From DUPQ01 sp964563155 (GTDB lineage: Bacteria; Bacillota; Clostridia; DUPQ01): DNA of 39,372 nt. Every line of letters begins with the position of its first letter. Position 1 is the stretch's first letter. Made by a program: the position numbers and the translations under genes. Below are positions 29,363 through 37,688 of this stretch, one piece after another. The notes beneath the pieces were generated by a model. The model was not told the origin of the DNA. It worked only from the letters and a program-made list of their open reading frames with translations, and made no database searches. The stretch covers positions 1 to 39,372 of the forward strand of contig CAZLVL010000020.1 of the NCBI GenBank assembly GCA_964563155.1, written 5' to 3'.

Positions 29363-31075
29363 TTGAAGAAGTATATAAGGATCTCTTTATTAATAATAGT
29401 TCTCTTTTGTCTTATGATTTTTTCCATACTTGCCTATAAGCATATAGTTAACTATATAAAAGATAAATATAGTCCTAATGAAGAGATGCTTACTTTTTTT
29501 TCTGATGACCAAACTGATATGATTTTTGACTTTGCCAAGGTAGAGTATGACCAGCCGGTTAAAATAGTAAATGGGCATATTCTTATGCGTTATGAGGTTA
29601 TAAAGGAATTTATAGACCCTCACATATACTATGATAAATATAGAAATAAGGTCATTATAACCACACAAGACAAGGTCTTTAAACTGACAAATGAGAGTTT
29701 AGAAGCTAGATTAAACAAAAAAGACATTCACCTAGATGCTTCAAGTCGTGAGATTGATGGTTATTTATATGTTCCTATAAAGACCTTTTTGAACATTTGG
29801 CAAATCCATGTCCAATATCTAGAAGAAAATGATGTGCTAATTGTAGAAAAATATAGAAGTTATCAACACACAGCCCAGGTTAATAACCCAGATTCAGTTA
29901 TAAGAAAGGGACCTTCCATAAAAGAAGGAATCTATCTTAAAAATGTTCCCCAAGACCAGCTTTTGTATGTAAGTAAAACAGAAGGGGATTGGTTAGTAGT
30001 AATGACCAAAGAAGGACTTATAGGATACATTGAAGCTTCTAATGTAAATACCCGTTTTGAAGAAAAGGAAGTTGTAATAAAAACAGAAGACAAGAAGCTC
30101 TTTCTACCTGAGAGTGTTGTTTTAGCCTGGGATTATGTTCACACTTCTTTAGTTACAAGAGTTCCCTATTACAAGGATATAAATGTTGTTTCTCCCACCT
30201 TTTTTACAGTGGTGGACGCAGAAGGAAGCTTGGCTTCATCTGCCTCTATTCAGTATGTGGAAAATGCCCACAAGAGAGGCTATAAGGTTTGGCCTTTAAT
30301 TAATAACAATTTTGCCAACAAGGACATTATAAGTGCTGTTTTAGCTGATTCTAAGGCTAGAGAGAAGGTAATAGACCAACTGTTAGCTTATGCATATATT
30401 TGTGGCTTTGATGGCATAAATGTAGATTTTGAAAATCTCTATTTATCTGATAAGGATAATTTGACTCAATTTATCAGAGAACTTGTTCCTCTAGCCCATG
30501 AAATGAATTTAGCTGTTTCAATAGATGTTGGTATACCAGGAGGCTCAGAGGCCTATTCCTTATGTTATGACCATGAAGAGCTGGGTAAGGCAGCTGACTA
30601 TGTAATGGTTATGACCTATGACCAATATTGGGCAGGCCATACCAGTGGAGGAAGCCAAGCCCAATTATCTTGGGTAGAGATAAATCTTAAAAAGACCTTA
30701 GAATTGATAAAGCCAGAAAAGTTAGTGCTAGGCATTCCTGCCTACACTAGACTGTGGAGGACCGATACATCTGGGAAGGTAAGTCTACATGCTACCTTAA
30801 CTGCTAATGGAGTTTTGAATCTCTTGGAAGAAAAACAATTAACCCCTAGCTGGGAAGAATATAGAGATGGCTATATTAGTGGGCAAAACTATATAGAATA
30901 CAATGAAAAAGGTGAGATATTTAGAGCCTGGATTGAAGATGAAATGTCAGCAGAACTAAAAGCTCAACTAGGAGCAAAGTATAAGCTGGCTGGAGTTTGT
31001 GTTTGGATGATGGAACAGACCAATAGGGCTGTTTGGGAAGCAATTGCAGATGGCTTTTATTCTTATCAAGATTAG
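29363..31075 (+). CDS. Secreted or membrane-anchored SH3/GH18 hydrolase
   Basis: Predicted cell-wall or spore-peptidoglycan hydrolase outside the membrane. The 570-aa protein has an N-terminal membrane helix (residues 5-22), a copper amine oxidase N-like domain (about 40-170), an SH3-like domain (VIRKGPSIKEGIYLKNV...GYIEASNV, about 178-226) and a GH18 barrel. The catalytic motif DGINVDFE lies at residues 350-357 with E357 as the acid. MVMTYDQYW is the usual later strand. The arrangement resembles YaaH/SleL-like proteins of sporulating Firmicutes, though LysM is replaced by SH3. The start is TTG at 29363 behind AAGGAG. Confidence 0.85.
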   Translation: MKKYIRISLLIIVLFCLMIFSILAYKHIVNYIKDKYSPNEEMLTFFSDDQTDMIFDFAKVEYDQPVKIVNGHILMRYEVIKEFIDPHIYYDKYRNKVIITTQDKVFKLTNESLEARLNKKDIHLDASSREIDGYLYVPIKTFLNIWQIHVQYLEENDVLIVEKYRSYQHTAQVNNPDSVIRKGPSIKEGIYLKNVPQDQLLYVSKTEGDWLVVMTKEGLIGYIEASNVNTRFEEKEVVIKTEDKKLFLPESVVLAWDYVHTSLVTRVPYYKDINVVSPTFFTVVDAEGSLASSASIQYVENAHKRGYKVWPLINNNFANKDIISAVLADSKAREKVIDQLLAYAYICGFDGINVDFENLYLSDKDNLTQFIRELVPLAHEMNLAVSIDVGIPGGSEAYSLCYDHEELGKAADYVMVMTYDQYWAGHTSGGSQAQLSWVEINLKKTLELIKPEKLVLGIPAYTRLWRTDTSGKVSLHATLTANGVLNLLEEKQLTPSWEEYRDGYISGQNYIEYNEKGEIFRAWIEDEMSAELKAQLGAKYKLAGVCVWMMEQTNRAVWEAIADGFYSYQD

Positions 31076-31101
31076 ATTTCCTAAGATAAATTGGTTTTAC
31101 A

Positions 31102-31110
31102 TGCTATAAT
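31102..31110 (+). promoter_or_regulatory. Extended -10 promoter before the flavin reductase
   Basis: TGCTATAAT is an extended -10 element. No good -35 box lies 17 bases upstream. It precedes the flavin reductase-ddl-murI operon by about 20 bases. Confidence 0.5.
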
Positions 31111-31130
31111 ATACGAGATTGGGGGCAAAG

Positions 31131-31628
31131 ATGAAAAGGGATGTAGATTATAATAAAATTACTAAAAGACTGAATGAGCAACTTCCCAAGGGAGTTTTCT
31201 TAAATGTTGCCAATGGAGATAAATTTAATACCATGACCATAGGCTGGGCTCTAACCGGCATTATGTGGTCTAAGCCTATCATTTGTTTTGCTGTTAGGCC
31301 CTCTCGTTTTACCTATAAATTGCTTGAAAACACAGATAAAGTTACTTTGTCTATTCCAAAAGAAAATACCATGCTAGAAGAGTTAGACTTTTGTGGTAAA
31401 AATTCTGGGGCTCTGGTGGACAAATTTGAAAAGTTAGGCTTTGAAAGGGCTCCCATAATAAAGGCCTGTGATTTACATATCCATTTAAAAATTGTACAAA
31501 GGACCATGATGGATGAAAAAAGCCTTGAACCTTTTATTGATGAAAGATTTTATCCAAAAGAGGACTATCATATGTTCTATTTTGGACAAATAGAAGAATG
31601 CTATTATATAGATGAGGAAAAAACATGA
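31131..31628 (+). CDS. Flavin reductase-like FMN-binding protein
   Basis: Split-barrel flavoprotein, probably binding FMN and acting as a reductase or as an iron- or flavin-linked electron carrier; substrate unknown. The 165-aa protein has the family pattern TMTIGWALTGIMWSKPIICFAVRPSRFTYKLL (about residues 34-63) and EELDFCGKNSG. The frame is open to a TTG at 31119, but GGGGGCAAAG before the ATG at 31131 gives the better start. Its stop overlaps ddl in ATGA, so a metabolic flavoprotein is translated together with a cell wall gene. Confidence 0.85.
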   Translation: MKRDVDYNKITKRLNEQLPKGVFLNVANGDKFNTMTIGWALTGIMWSKPIICFAVRPSRFTYKLLENTDKVTLSIPKENTMLEELDFCGKNSGALVDKFEKLGFERAPIIKACDLHIHLKIVQRTMMDEKSLEPFIDERFYPKEDYHMFYFGQIEECYYIDEEKT

Positions 31629-32758
31629 AAAAAATCTGTCTTATCTTTGGTGGTACCTCTTGTGAGCATGAAGTCTCTAGGGTATCTGCAGTAAATATTT
31701 TGAAAAACTTAGACAAGCTTAAGTATGAGCCCTTGGTAATGGAAATGACCAAGGACAACCAATTTTATATCTACAAATATGATGGTAAGAGTGATAATAA
31801 GGATCTAGAAGATAATAAGAATCTAGAAGATAATGAGTATTACAAGGACTTCTTGCTTAAAATTGTGGATGTAGATAATGATTTAGAAAAAGAAGCAATT
31901 ATACCTGACTTAAAGATGTTTGAAAGATTAGAAGTAGATGCAGTCTTTCCCATAATCCATGGATTTAAGGGGGAAGATGGACTTTTACAGGGCTTTTTAG
32001 ATTTATGTGATGTCCCCTATGTAGGATGTGACGTCTTATCCTCAGCTGTTTGCATGGAAAAGGTCTTGTGTAAGGATATTCTTATGCAAAATGGTATAGC
32101 TGTAGCAGATTATTTGTGGTTTGACTGGGATGAGATTAATGAAAATATTAAAGGGGTTTTAAGGGAAGTTGAAGGTAAATTTGCTTATCCAGTTTTTGTA
32201 AAGCCTTCTCAAAGCGGATCATCAGTAGGAATAAATAAGGCAAAAGATAGGGAGCAACTAGAAAAGGCTTTAGTCTATGCTGCCCAGTACTCTAGAAAGG
32301 TACTAGTTGAAGAGTTTTTACAAGGCAAAGAGTTGGAAGTAGCTGTCTTAGGAGATTACAAGGATATTAAATCTACTAGTGTAGGAGAAATTCTGCCTTC
32401 TAATGAGTTTTATGATTACAAGGCAAAATATATTGATAACAAAAGTGAAACTATCTTAAAGGCAGATATTCCATCTTCTGCATCAAGAGAGATTAAAAAG
32501 ATAGCTAAAAAGGCTTTTAAGGTTTTAGGATGTTATGGTATGGCAAGGGTGGATTTCTTTTTAACAAATGGTCAAAAAGCCATAATAAATGAAATAAATA
32601 CAATTCCAGGCTTTACAGGTATTAGTATGTATCCAAAACTTTGGGAAGAGGCTGGTCTTTCCTATGGTCAGCTTTTAGATGAACTCATAAGATTAGCCAT
32701 TGAAAGAAAGAATAAATATGTATTTAAGACCCACTATGAGGAAGAAGATTATGCATAA
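31625..32758 (+). CDS. ddl: D-alanine--D-alanine ligase
   Basis: ATP-grasp enzyme that makes D-Ala-D-Ala for peptidoglycan. The 377-aa protein has the N-terminal GGTSCEHEVSRVSA, the central VKPSQSGSSVGI (about residues 195-206), and the C-terminal INEINTIPGFTGISMYP. The omega-loop FYDYKAKY keeps the tyrosine expected for D-Ala rather than D-lactate ligases, so glycopeptide resistance is not implied. Near residues 57-70 an in-frame 6-residue repeat (DNKDLE, DNKNLE, DNE) extends a variable surface loop. The gene overlaps the preceding gene by 4 bases and murI by 8. Confidence 0.95.
   Translation: MKKICLIFGGTSCEHEVSRVSAVNILKNLDKLKYEPLVMEMTKDNQFYIYKYDGKSDNKDLEDNKNLEDNEYYKDFLLKIVDVDNDLEKEAIIPDLKMFERLEVDAVFPIIHGFKGEDGLLQGFLDLCDVPYVGCDVLSSAVCMEKVLCKDILMQNGIAVADYLWFDWDEINENIKGVLREVEGKFAYPVFVKPSQSGSSVGINKAKDREQLEKALVYAAQYSRKVLVEEFLQGKELEVAVLGDYKDIKSTSVGEILPSNEFYDYKAKYIDNKSETILKADIPSSASREIKKIAKKAFKVLGCYGMARVDFFLTNGQKAIINEINTIPGFTGISMYPKLWEEAGLSYGQLLDELIRLAIERKNKYVFKTHYEEEDYA
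31793..31837 (+). repeat. 18-bp in-frame tandem repeat in ddl
   Basis: GATAATAAGGATCTAGAA (31793-31810) is followed by a copy with one base changed (31811-31828) and by half a copy (31829-31837). It encodes DNKDLE-DNKNLE-DNE. Confidence 0.85.
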
Positions 32759-33563
32759 GGGAAAAATAGGTGTATTTGACTCAGGTATAGGGGGCCTTAC
32801 AGTACTAAAAGAGATCATTAAGGAATTACCCCACCAAGATATCATATATTTCGGAGATGGAAAAAGAGCTCCCTATGGAACCAAGTCCAAAGAGACCATA
32901 GAAATGTTTGCTCTTCAAAGCATGAAGTTTTTAACTGAAAAAGGTGCTGATACCATAGTTATTGCCTGTAATACAGTTAGCTCCAATGCCATAGATATAG
33001 TAAAGAAGAATTATCCCCACATGCCCATAGTTGAGGTTATCTCTACCACTGCCAATTTGGCAAGTAAAAAGACCATGAATAAAAAAATTGGCGTAATAGG
33101 AACGGTGGCTACCGTTGATAGTTTAACCTATGAAAAGGCTTTAATGTCTATAGATTCTGAAATTCAAGTTTTTCAAAAGGCCTGTCCATTATTTGTACCT
33201 TTAGCAGAAGAAGGCTTGGAATGGTGGAATGATGATATAACAAGAATGGTTGCAGCCAGATATTTTAAGGCTTTTGAGGGGATTGACATTGATACCTTGG
33301 TTCTAGGTTGTACCCATTATCCTTTACTAAAAAAGGCAATTGGAGAAACTATTGGTGAGCATGTAGTCTTGGTAGACTCTGCCAGTGTAACAGCAAAAGA
33401 TACAAAGGCTCTTTTAAAGAGCTTAGGCAAGTTATCATCTTCAAAGGAAGAAGGAAAACTTGAAATATATACCTCTGATAGTATAGGCAAGTTCATGAAT
33501 CATTGTGAGGCTATACTAGGAGATTGTAAAAATTTTGTAAAAAAAAGTGATATAGGCGAATAG
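32751..33563 (+). CDS. murI: Glutamate racemase
   Basis: Supplies D-glutamate for peptidoglycan. The 270-aa protein begins with the typical KIGVFDSGIGGLTVLKEI and has the two catalytic cysteines in IACNT (C73) and LGCTHYPLL (about residue 184). FGDGKRAPYG replaces the more usual FGDTARVPYG. The frame is open to 32700 inside ddl, but GAGGAAG before the ATG at 32751 and the family beginning fix the start. The 8-base overlap with ddl couples the two cell wall precursor genes. Confidence 0.95.
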   Translation: MHKGKIGVFDSGIGGLTVLKEIIKELPHQDIIYFGDGKRAPYGTKSKETIEMFALQSMKFLTEKGADTIVIACNTVSSNAIDIVKKNYPHMPIVEVISTTANLASKKTMNKKIGVIGTVATVDSLTYEKALMSIDSEIQVFQKACPLFVPLAEEGLEWWNDDITRMVAARYFKAFEGIDIDTLVLGCTHYPLLKKAIGETIGEHVVLVDSASVTAKDTKALLKSLGKLSSSKEEGKLEIYTSDSIGKFMNHCEAILGDCKNFVKKSDIGE

Positions 33564-33571
33564 GAGGCTTT

Positions 33572-35590
33572 ATGAAGTACAAATTACCTTACAGACAGAT
33601 TCACTTGGATTTTCATACCAGTGAATTAGTAGAAGACATAGGTCTGGATTTTGATGGAGAAAAGTTTGCTAAAACTTTGCTAGATGCCCATGTAAATTCT
33701 ATTACCTGCTTTGCTAGGTGTCATCATGGAATGATTTATTATGACACTAAAATCAACAAAGAAAGAGTGCATCCAAATTTAAAGGAAAAAAGATTGTTAG
33801 AAAAGCAAATAGAAGCTTGCCATAAACATGGAATAAAGGTACCAGTTTACACAACTGTACAATGGGACCACTATACAGCAAAAAAACATCCTGAATGGTT
33901 GGTTAGAAAACCTGACGGTTCTATAGAAGGGGATTATTTTAATAAGGCTGGTTTTTACCAAAGAATTTGTGTAAATACTCCCTATATAGATTTTTTAAAT
34001 GCTCATGTAAAAGAAATGGTAGAGTATCTAGATTTAGATGGAGTCTTTTTAGATATTGTTAGTGAAATGGATTGTTCTTGTACCTATTGTATGGAATCCA
34101 TGCTAGAAAAAAATATGGACCCTTTAGTTGAAGAGGATAGAAGAAAACATTATGTGCAAGTGATGAATGATTTTAAAAAGAATATGTCCTCACTTATTTG
34201 GTCTATAAAGCCTGATATCTTAGTTTTCTTTAATAGTGGCCACGTTTCATATAAAGATAAGCTTCCTTCAAGAGATACCTACTCCCATTATGAAATTGAG
34301 AGCTTACCCTCAGGTGGCTGGGGCTACAAGCATTTTCCAGTAACCTGTAGATATGTAAGAAATCTAGGAAAGGATTTTCTGGCTCACACAGGAAAGTTCC
34401 ATACCAGCTGGGGAGACTTCCATTCCTTTAAAAATGTAGAGGCCCTTGAGTATGAAGTATTTAGAATGTTAGCCCTTAATTCCAAGTGCTTAATTGGAGA
34501 TCAATTAAATCCTGATGCTAAATTATGTGAAAATGTCTATGACCTAGTTGGTAAGGTCTATTCTCAAGTGGAAGCAAAAGAGCCTTGGTGCCAAAATGCG
34601 AAGGCTCTTGCTGAAATAGGAGTCTTTATACCAACCGATGAGAAAGTTCGTGTTTCTTCCTCTCAGTCGGCTATAGAGTCATTATTAGACCAATTAGCCT
34701 ATCAGTTTGACTTTATTGACAAGGAAATGGATTTTGGAAAGTATAAGCTTCTAATTATTCCTGAAAGAATAAGTATAGATGAAAAAATGAAAGATAAGCT
34801 AAATACCTACTTATCTAAAGGAGGAAAGGTCATATCTGTCTTTGATTCCATCTTTGATGGTTTGTCTGTAAAAGTAGTAAAAGAGACTAAAGATGATTAT
34901 GGTAATCCAGTTAAAGGAGTTTTTGCTCTTCATAATGATTTTGCAGACTACCTTATTCCTACAGAGCTTATTGGAAAAAACCTATATAAAACTGAGTATG
35001 TTATGTATGCCAAGGGTGTGGAAGTTGTGGCTATTGACGGTGGAAAAGCCCTAGTAAAAGCCTATGACCCAGTGTTTAACAGGTCTTATAAACACTTTTC
35101 ATCTCATTTGCATGGCCCTAGTTCTAAAAAAGAATCCTATGATGGCGTGGTCTTAAACAAGGATAAAAATGCTATTTACTTTGCCCATCCTATCTTCGTG
35201 ATTTATAACAAGAAGGGTACTAAGTGGATTAAAGAATTCTTAGCAGATGCAATAAACTATCTATTACCAGATAAGTTAGTTAGCCATGATGGACCATCCA
35301 CTGTATTTTGTGCCCTTAATGAGCAAGTTGAATTAAATAGAATGGTACTGCATCTTCTACACTATATTCCTGAAAGAAGGTCCACCGATTTTGATACTAT
35401 AGAGGATGTTATCCCTCTATACAGTTTGAATTTTGTTCTTAACCATGATCCTTCTTTAAAGATAAAAAGTGTAAAACTAGTACCTGAAAATATAGATGTA
35501 AAATTTGAGGTTAAAAAAGAAGGACAAATTAGCTTCACTTTAGATAAATTACATGGCCATAGCCTATTAAGCATAGAGTATGAGAAATAG
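33572..35590 (+). CDS. Putative glycosidase with GHL6-type barrel and GH42-type trimerisation domain
   Basis: The 672-aa cytoplasmic protein has an N-terminal TIM-barrel domain (FHTSELVEDIGLDFDGEKFA, then HHGMIYYDTK, VYTTVQWDH, LDGVFLDIVSEMDCSCTYC near residues 150-170), a middle flavodoxin/glutamine-amidotransferase-like domain of the beta-galactosidase trimerisation type (LLIIPERISIDEKMKDKL, about residues 390-410), and a C-terminal beta-sandwich. This matches the GHL6/GH42M group, some of whose members (GH151) are alpha-L-fucosidases. The substrate cannot be read from sequence. It follows murI by 8 bases behind AGGAGG and overlaps the OGG1 gene by 11. Confidence 0.72.
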   Translation: MKYKLPYRQIHLDFHTSELVEDIGLDFDGEKFAKTLLDAHVNSITCFARCHHGMIYYDTKINKERVHPNLKEKRLLEKQIEACHKHGIKVPVYTTVQWDHYTAKKHPEWLVRKPDGSIEGDYFNKAGFYQRICVNTPYIDFLNAHVKEMVEYLDLDGVFLDIVSEMDCSCTYCMESMLEKNMDPLVEEDRRKHYVQVMNDFKKNMSSLIWSIKPDILVFFNSGHVSYKDKLPSRDTYSHYEIESLPSGGWGYKHFPVTCRYVRNLGKDFLAHTGKFHTSWGDFHSFKNVEALEYEVFRMLALNSKCLIGDQLNPDAKLCENVYDLVGKVYSQVEAKEPWCQNAKALAEIGVFIPTDEKVRVSSSQSAIESLLDQLAYQFDFIDKEMDFGKYKLLIIPERISIDEKMKDKLNTYLSKGGKVISVFDSIFDGLSVKVVKETKDDYGNPVKGVFALHNDFADYLIPTELIGKNLYKTEYVMYAKGVEVVAIDGGKALVKAYDPVFNRSYKHFSSHLHGPSSKKESYDGVVLNKDKNAIYFAHPIFVIYNKKGTKWIKEFLADAINYLLPDKLVSHDGPSTVFCALNEQVELNRMVLHLLHYIPERRSTDFDTIEDVIPLYSLNFVLNHDPSLKIKSVKLVPENIDVKFEVKKEGQISFTLDKLHGHSLLSIEYEK

Positions 35591-36509
35591 GGATGTGAAA
35601 AAAGATCAAGCACCTATTGAAGATTACTTAGCCTTAGGAGATAAGCTTTATCTAGAAGGTGATACTCTAATTTTAGATGGTGTTAAAAAAAGCAACTTTG
35701 ATCTTATGGATACCTTTTTCTGTGGTCAATGTTTTAGATGGACCTATGATGATAAAAGCAATACCTTTACTGGTATTGCTTTTGAAAAGGTTCTAAAGCT
35801 AGAACAAAAAGAAGACCACCTAGTATTTCATTGCTCAAAAGAGGATTTTAATAATATCTGGAAAAATTATTTTGATTTAGAAGTAGATTATGAAGCAATT
35901 AAAGAAGAGCTAAAAAAAGATAATATTTTAAAAAAGGCCATAGAATTTGCACCAGGTATTAGGCTTTTAAAACAGGAACTTTTTGAAACTGCAATTAGTT
36001 TCATTATTTCATCTAATAGCAACATTAAAAGAATTAGAAAAAACATTTTAGATTTATCCACCAACTTGGGACAACATATAATAGATGAACATTATGCCTT
36101 TCCCACAGCTCTAGCTATAGCCCAAGCAGATTCTTCAATTATTGATTTATGTAAAATAGGCTACAGGGCAGATTACATTAAAAAAGCATCTCAGGCTATA
36201 GTAGAAAAAGATACTTTTCATTTAGGCCACTATTCATCCTTACCTTATGAAGAGGCTAAAAATGAACTAATGCAACTAAGGGGAGTTGGACCTAAGGTAG
36301 CTGATTGTATAATTTTGTTTTCTGGTATTTCCATGAATGCTTTTCCTACAGATGTCTGGGTAAAAAGGGTAATGGAAAATCTCTATATCAAAAAAGAAGT
36401 AACCCAATCCTATGTGCAAAAGTATGGTCAAGAAAGGTTTGGCAAGCTTGCTGGCTATGCCCAACAGTACCTATTTTATTACGCTCTTAAAAAGAATATT
36501 GGGGTCTAA
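35580..36509 (+). CDS. ogg: 8-oxoguanine DNA glycosylase/AP lyase, OGG1 type
   Basis: Excises oxidised guanine from DNA. The 309-aa protein has the N-terminal FFCGQCFRW (usual DCGQCFRW), the helix-hairpin-helix LRGVGPKVADCIILFSG with the catalytic lysine K239, and the aspartate D258 in PTDVWVKRVM; the 19-residue spacing equals that of K249/D268 in human OGG1. The start overlaps the upstream gene and has a poor ribosome binding site; a GTG at 35595 is an alternative. It ends before a strong promoter for the 6S RNA candidate. Confidence 0.9.
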   Translation: MRNRDVKKDQAPIEDYLALGDKLYLEGDTLILDGVKKSNFDLMDTFFCGQCFRWTYDDKSNTFTGIAFEKVLKLEQKEDHLVFHCSKEDFNNIWKNYFDLEVDYEAIKEELKKDNILKKAIEFAPGIRLLKQELFETAISFIISSNSNIKRIRKNILDLSTNLGQHIIDEHYAFPTALAIAQADSSIIDLCKIGYRADYIKKASQAIVEKDTFHLGHYSSLPYEEAKNELMQLRGVGPKVADCIILFSGISMNAFPTDVWVKRVMENLYIKKEVTQSYVQKYGQERFGKLAGYAQQYLFYYALKKNIGV

Positions 36510-36513
36510 AATA

Positions 36514-36542
36514 TTGAAAAAGGAAGCTGTTCATAGTATACT
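36514..36542 (+). promoter_or_regulatory. Sigma-A promoter of the 6S RNA candidate
   Basis: TTGAAA (36514-36519) and TATACT (36537-36542) are 17 bases apart, starting 4 bases after the stop of the OGG1 gene. Transcription would begin near 36549. Confidence 0.8.
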
Positions 36543-36548
36543 ATGGAC

Positions 36549-36725
36549 ATAGTTCCTGAGGTACACGACAACCCTTGTATTTGAACCTACAGTAATTTGA
36601 CGGGATCAATGAGTATCTGTAATGATGTCATGCCAGTTTAGCTGGACGATTGAAAGACAGATCTGTGAACCCACCTGGCGTAAGCTAGGCGTCAAAGAAA
36701 AGGGCCGGTATTTTGGGAATTTTTC
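36549..36725 (+). ncRNA. ssrS: 6S RNA candidate
   Basis: 6S RNA binds the housekeeping RNA polymerase by mimicking an open promoter. Here a 177-base transcript with its own promoter has a long irregular closing stem: AGTTCCTGAGGTAC (36552-36565) pairs, with G-U pairs, with the 3' GGTATTTTGGGAATT; then CCCTT pairs with AAGGG and TTTGA with TCAAA. A central single-stranded bubble follows (CCTACAGTAATTTGACGGG opposite GAACCCACC), then a terminal stem closed by ATCTGT/ACAGAT with CCAG/CTGG at its tip. The 3' end runs into TTTTTC. The overall shape and size fit 6S RNA. A short open frame across it is not convincing. Confidence 0.7.
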
Positions 36726-36754
36726 TTGTAATAAAAGGTCTTTCTTCCAAAAAA

Positions 36755-37684
36755 TTAATAGTCTCTTTTTTCCTTCCAAATATCCAAGATATATAAATAG
36801 CGGTCTAGAGGTAGACCTTTAAAGGGAACATTAGAGGTGGAATATATGTAGCCGCCTCCTGGTTTTCCATGTTTTAAGCAATAAAGAGCAGACTCTTTTA
36901 TCTCATCCATGGTTCCAGTTTGTAAAAGAGCGCAATTTACATTACCTATTAGACAAACTTGATCTCCTACTAATCTTTTAACCTCTGCTATATCCACACC
37001 TGCCATAGGGTCTAAAGAGTGGATTGCATGGGGATTAGCTTCTACTAGTTGGTCCAATATGGGCATAATGTTTCCATCTGTATGTTTAATGGCATAGCCA
37101 CCATCTTTTCTTATACTTTCAATAATTCTAGTTAAATATGGAGTAATGAATATTCTAAAATGTTCTGGAGACATAAAAGGACCTGTGTTATAGCAGTAGT
37201 CATCACAAAGCATAAAGCCTTCAATGCCAGCAGCAAAGGCTCTTTTATTGCTTTCAATAGCTGCAGTAGCTTTTCTTTCAGCTTCTTCTAAAAGGCCTTC
37301 TTCGTCATCTACCATACGATAGGAAAATTCATACATTTGATTACCATCAGGAATAGCAAAGGTTCCATCCCCATGTTTAATTAATAAATATGAGTAATTA
37401 GTAAGCTTGTTTATTAAATCAGCTGTTTTATACATTTCCTCAGAGTGAAGCCAGTGAAGGGGGATTATGGAATGGCCCAATCTTTCATAAACTTCAACAT
37501 GCAGTTCAGCATTCTTATTTAGGGCAATATCCTTTTCTTTAGGGCTAAGTCCTTTTAAATCATCTTGTTTTAAAAATTCTCTTCCTAGAAGTTCTTCTGA
37601 TAATTGAAATTGTAGCTCCATTGTTGGTACATAGTCGGGAATCCCTCTTTCTAGTGCTATTATGGCTCTTTCTCTGTGGTTCAT
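36755..37684 (-). CDS. Uroporphyrinogen decarboxylase-family protein, probably a corrinoid-type methyltransferase
   Basis: Belongs to the URO-D superfamily, which includes MtaA/MtbA methylcobamide methyltransferases. The 309-aa protein begins with the family start MNHRERAIIALERGIPDYVP. A metal site is suggested by H201 and D203 in KHTDGN and C251 in GNVNCALL; classical MT2 enzymes have HxC...C, so H-x-D is a variant. It is not a haem-pathway HemE by context: no hem genes lie nearby. The ATG follows AAGGAAGG, and the DtxR-type regulator gene ends 4 bases upstream, so they form one operon. Confidence 0.82.
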   Translation of the reverse strand: MNHRERAIIALERGIPDYVPTMELQFQLSEELLGREFLKQDDLKGLSPKEKDIALNKNAELHVEVYERLGHSIIPLHWLHSEEMYKTADLINKLTNYSYLLIKHGDGTFAIPDGNQMYEFSYRMVDDEEGLLEEAERKATAAIESNKRAFAAGIEGFMLCDDYCYNTGPFMSPEHFRIFITPYLTRIIESIRKDGGYAIKHTDGNIMPILDQLVEANPHAIHSLDPMAGVDIAEVKRLVGDQVCLIGNVNCALLQTGTMDEIKESALYCLKHGKPGGGYIYSTSNVPFKGLPLDRYLYILDIWKEKRDY

Positions 37685-37688
37685 GCTT

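Noticed and set aside
31625..32758. Van-type ligase conferring glycopeptide resistance, given the VanZ-like gene in the window
   Set aside because: The omega-loop tyrosine is that of a D-Ala-D-Ala ligase, and vanH, vanX and vanRS are absent; the VanZ-like gene stands alone 21 kb away.
36622..36822. Plus-strand open frame of 66 codons
   Set aside because: It crosses the 6S RNA candidate and the end of the opposite gene, has no ribosome binding site, and no recognisable protein character.
36755..37684. hemE (haem biosynthesis uroporphyrinogen decarboxylase)
   Set aside because: The sequence groups by eye with methyltransferase-type URO-D proteins and has no haem genes around it.
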